Part shown: positions 62,101-64,000 of the stretch, piece after piece
How positions within the stretch are numbered: position 1 is the first letter of the stretch
Layout of the letters: the number at the start of each line of letters is the position of its first letter
Assembly: GCA_943737045.1 (NCBI GenBank)
Contig: CALSFV010000235.1
Span: forward strand, 248,001-312,000
Length of the DNA: 64,000 nucleotides
Direction of reading: 5' to 3'
Source: Parapristionchus giblindavisi
Lineage: Eukaryota; Nematoda; Chromadorea; Rhabditida; Diplogasteridae
The notes under the pieces: model-generated
The model's database searches: none
Seen by the model: only the letters and a program-made list of their open reading frames with translations
What the model was told of the DNA's origin: nothing
Translations under genes and position numbers: made by a program

Positions 62101-63955
62101 CGAATATTCGTCTCCCAAGTGGTATTTTCCCAAATTTTTTTTCCGAAATGTCTTATCACCGTCCCATGTACATAACTATGACGTATCCCAATAATCATAA
62201 CTATGACGTATCCCAACAGTAACCCGTGTATCGTAGTCTACCGTAATGCACTTTCCGTATTCTACAGTAGTCGGATACCGTAGCATACAGTAACCCAATT
62301 ACCGTAACTTCTCCTCAGGAAAGTGGCGGAAGCTCGTGAGATTGTCAAGGACGAGGATTCAAACGGAAATGACGGTCAGCAGCTCGCTGAAGCTCGCATC
62401 AAGAATAAGGCCATGAGGTAATCTTTGATATTTGGTCTTTGAACTTGATCTTTTCACAGTTTAAGAGGCCGTTTGCGTAAGAGTCGGACAAGGGTTGGCA
62501 CAGGCCAAAAATTTTAATACCCTGAAAACTTGTGTATAGGGGTTATCGACCTCGCTGATGACAATGTACATAGTCATTTTGGCCCCAGTGGTCCCGCAAC
62601 GCCTGGGCGGGATTACGGTAACATCAAGTTTTCAAGCCGTTCTCGGTCCATGATTGCGCTAGAGGTATGAAAATTGGGCTCCCGGGGCAGAATTCGATGG
62701 TGATGATGGCTGTCCACTTCATTTCTTTTGAAAATTTTCCAAAGGATCGATAACTGCAACTTTTGATCGAAGCGGTTGTGCAACTAACGAGTATGACAGT
62801 TCGAACCGGCGTGACGAGAGGATTCTAACGATATATTTTGATCCCTTATCTCCGTCGAGAAAGCGTTCATTGGCTCGATATAGTGATCTGCAGCATAAGA
62901 CAGAAGGAGGTAGACCTGTTTCAACATGTCAGAGTGGCGATAGAGCGTGCGGAAATGAGAGGGTGCGAGGGAGAGCGCGGCGTAAACAACTCCTCAGATC
63001 GCTATATCGAGCCAATGAAAGCTTTCTCGACGGAGATAAGGGCTCAAAATATATCGTTGGAATCCTCTCGTCACGCCGGTTCGAACTGTCATACTCGCTA
63101 GTTGCACAACCGCCTCGATCAGAAGTTGCAGTTATCGATCCTTTGGAAAATTTTCAAAAGAAATGAAGTGGACAGCCATCATCACCATCGAATTCTGCCC
63201 CGGGAGCCCAATTTTCATACCTCTAGCGCAACCATGGACCGAGAACGGCTTGAAAACGTGATGTTACCGTAATCCCGCCCAGGCGTTGAGGGACCACTGG
63301 GGCCACAATGACTATGTACATTGTCATCAGCGAGGTCGATAACCCCTATACACAAGTTTTCAGGGTATCAAAATTTTTGGCCTCTGCCAACCCTCCCACA
63401 GATTTGCCCGACTCTTACACAAATGGCCTCTTAATTCAATATTTGATCTTTGATCTTAGATGGAAAGAGGCAGAGGATGAGCCTAAGAATAGGAAGACTC
63501 AAAGTACAAGTTCTGGTGGTAGTAAGAGTGACTGGAATGACCATAGGCGAAAGAAGAAGTCGAAGGATCGAAAGTAAATATTTAAATTACTTTTTTTGTA
63601 ATTTTAATGATTAAAACCACATTAAAGTTTACAAAGGGTACTAATTTTACATAAACCAAAAGAAAGTAGTATTGCATTAATTATTATTATTAAATGAAAA
63701 AGTTGATGATTCAATGTTTAACAGTAAAAATCTTTGCAGACCGAAAATTGTGGAGCCGGAAGAGAAATCAACAGAAGACCCGGAGGCACCGCAGGAGTTT
63801 GGCAGAATATTGATTGCACAAACTTGATCTTTGATCTTTGGCAGTTCGATCCCCGACGCTCGAGAGCTCGCGAAAGAAGAAAAAGAGGAATTGGATAATG
63901 ATGTAGCAGAGGGTGGCCGCATCGCGAAGTCGAAACTGAAAACGCAAGAGCTCAA
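56143..63955 (+). CDS. Unrecognised charged repeat protein, N-terminal 13 exons (continues past the window)
   Basis: Exons: 56143-56190 (MFRSLFGRHSPKHADE), 56362-56411 plus 58420-58467 (split by a foldback), 58702-58827, 58883-58939, 59101-59205, 59265-59351, 59674-59772, 60142-60240, 60611-60706, 62319-62417, 63460-63573, 63740-63796 and 63845-63955. From exon 2 on, every junction is phase 2, so exons can be repeated or skipped without frameshift. The product is extremely hydrophilic (Lys, Arg, Asp, Glu, Ser). Basic Ser-rich exons (RRRGKNKSRGSKADRSQG) come first, then a repeated module (KVAEAREIVKDEDSNGNDGQ then QLGEARIKNKAMR) four times, with diverged forms in exons 5 and 13 (LAKAKIKTRELR and AKSKLKTQELK) and WKKEEDQELASVVSDDSD-type linkers. 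No known domain, signal peptide or membrane segment. Exon 5 uses a TTTAAG acceptor. The foldback in exon 2 means this allele may be broken. Confidence 0.72.
56198..56345. repeat. 21-bp minisatellite in intron 1
   Basis: Seven units of the type TACCGTACTGTACAGTATCC, built from the TACNGTA motif common in this genome's introns. Confidence 0.9.
56810..56975. mobile_element. Nested CACCCACAGAAAAAACCCT MITE
   Basis: Palindrome containing TCTCTCTACGGAATTCTTCC and its complement, with an end CTACACCCACAGAAAAAACC shared with the family at 30257. The mirror copy at 57855-58020 sits in the other arm of the large foldback. Confidence 0.75.
57006..57224 (-). pseudogene. Cys/His finger fragment in the foldback, left copy
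   Basis: Frame containing RCSTPNCLNLPFIKC and ALCDLEFCFNHYIAEHRYC and then stop. The spacing C-x4-C-x7-C-x2-C-x4-C-x2-H-x4-H-x2-C resembles an AN1-like zinc finger. The same segment is on the plus strand at 57629-57823, and its last third appears again at 57475-57545. Probably the end of a transposon protein; the rest is missing. Confidence 0.5.
57629..57823 (+). pseudogene. Cys/His finger fragment in the foldback, right copy
   Basis: Mirror image of 57006-57224 with the same eight Cys/His positions and the same stop after HRYC. No start codon or upstream domain. Confidence 0.5.
59640..60706 (+). repeat. Tandem exon-plus-intron duplication
   Basis: A unit of about 468 bases containing one 99-base exon and its intron is repeated (exons at 59674, 60142 and 60611; a fourth at 62319 is separated by a transposon). 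Introns of successive units are highly similar, for example around ATACATAGTCTTCTGTAT, so the expansion is fairly recent. Confidence 0.9.
60952..62160. mobile_element. 1,209-bp foldback with internal GGACATTTCGGAA tandem repeats
   Basis: Ends GGTGATAAGACATTTCGG and its complement, flanked by the 8-base duplication GTCCCATG (60944-60951 and 62161-62168). Both arms consist of repeats of GGACATTTCGGAA and AAGTTTTTTTCGG, about 44 bases per higher unit. The long Lys/Pro/Phe/Arg frames on both strands are by-products of this repeat. It lies in the intron after exon 9 of the charged repeat gene. Confidence 0.88.
62465..63430. mobile_element. TTAA-flanked 966-bp foldback, GAGGCCGTTTGCGTAAGA family
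   Basis: Ends GAGGCCGTTTGCGTAAGAGT and ACTCTTACACAAATGGCCTC, with TTAA on both sides (62461-62464 and 63431-63434). Same family as 33401-34418 by its ends, with a different interior. It lies in the intron before exon 11. Confidence 0.85.
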
Positions 63956-64000
63956 GTAAGAACTAAACGCTGAATAGTGATGTTTGACCCTTACAAGGAG

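Noticed and set aside
60815..62222. Several 100-180 codon Lys/Pro/Phe- or Gly/Arg/Phe-rich frames on both strands
   Set aside because: By-products of the GGACATTTCGGAA tandem repeat in a foldback element; mirrored frames on opposite strands show this.

Overview
This window is nuclear DNA from a nematode, most likely a clade V rhabditid or diplogastrid (an inference). The coding exons are short (about 50 to 150 bases), introns carry TTTCAG-type acceptors, one gene starts 3 bases after a trans-splice-like acceptor, and two conserved genes are recognisable: macoilin and the THO-complex WD40 protein THOC3. Most of the remaining DNA is transposon-derived: foldback elements, MITEs, truncated retrotransposons, microsatellites and minisatellites. 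There is no bacterial-style operon, CRISPR array, rRNA or ordinary tRNA gene.

Layout. Bases 81-5393 (+) hold the last 8 exons of a macoilin gene. Its first visible intron carries a 1.5 kb foldback, and its last intron opens with a 36-bp minisatellite. Bases 5394-51000 are a tandem array of four THOC3 genes. Copy 1 (7474-11597) is intact, 12 exons and 353 aa. Copy 2 (14145-23310) is a pseudogene loaded with insertions. Copies 3 (31837-39508) and 4 (42250-50747) lie in a recent, nearly identical duplication of about 10.4 kb and share a 5-base deletion. Copy 3 has a second, 1-base deletion that restores the frame, so its reading frame is open. Copy 4 lacks that change and should terminate in exon 12. 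Between copies 2 and 3 a separate 3.29 kb segment is tandemly duplicated; it carries a 2.5 kb TA-flanked element that has captured a decayed multi-exon host gene.

Bases 51000-56100 are intergenic, made of MITEs, a tRNA-derived SINE and a 29-bp minisatellite grown inside a MITE. Bases 56143-63955 (+) are the first 13 exons of an unrecognised gene for a highly charged, repetitive protein. Its exons 3-13 are all in symmetric phase 2, one 99-base exon is repeated four times with its intron, and a 2,005-bp foldback sits inside coding exon 2.

Comparing the four THOC3 copies gives occupied and empty sites for many insertions, so target-site duplications can be read directly: TA, TTAA, ATAT, 8-bp hAT-like, 8-bp Merlin-like and LINE-type. 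All exon models were made by hand from splice signals and phase. Copies 3/4 and the 3.29 kb duplication could partly be assembly artefacts, and no transcript evidence was available.
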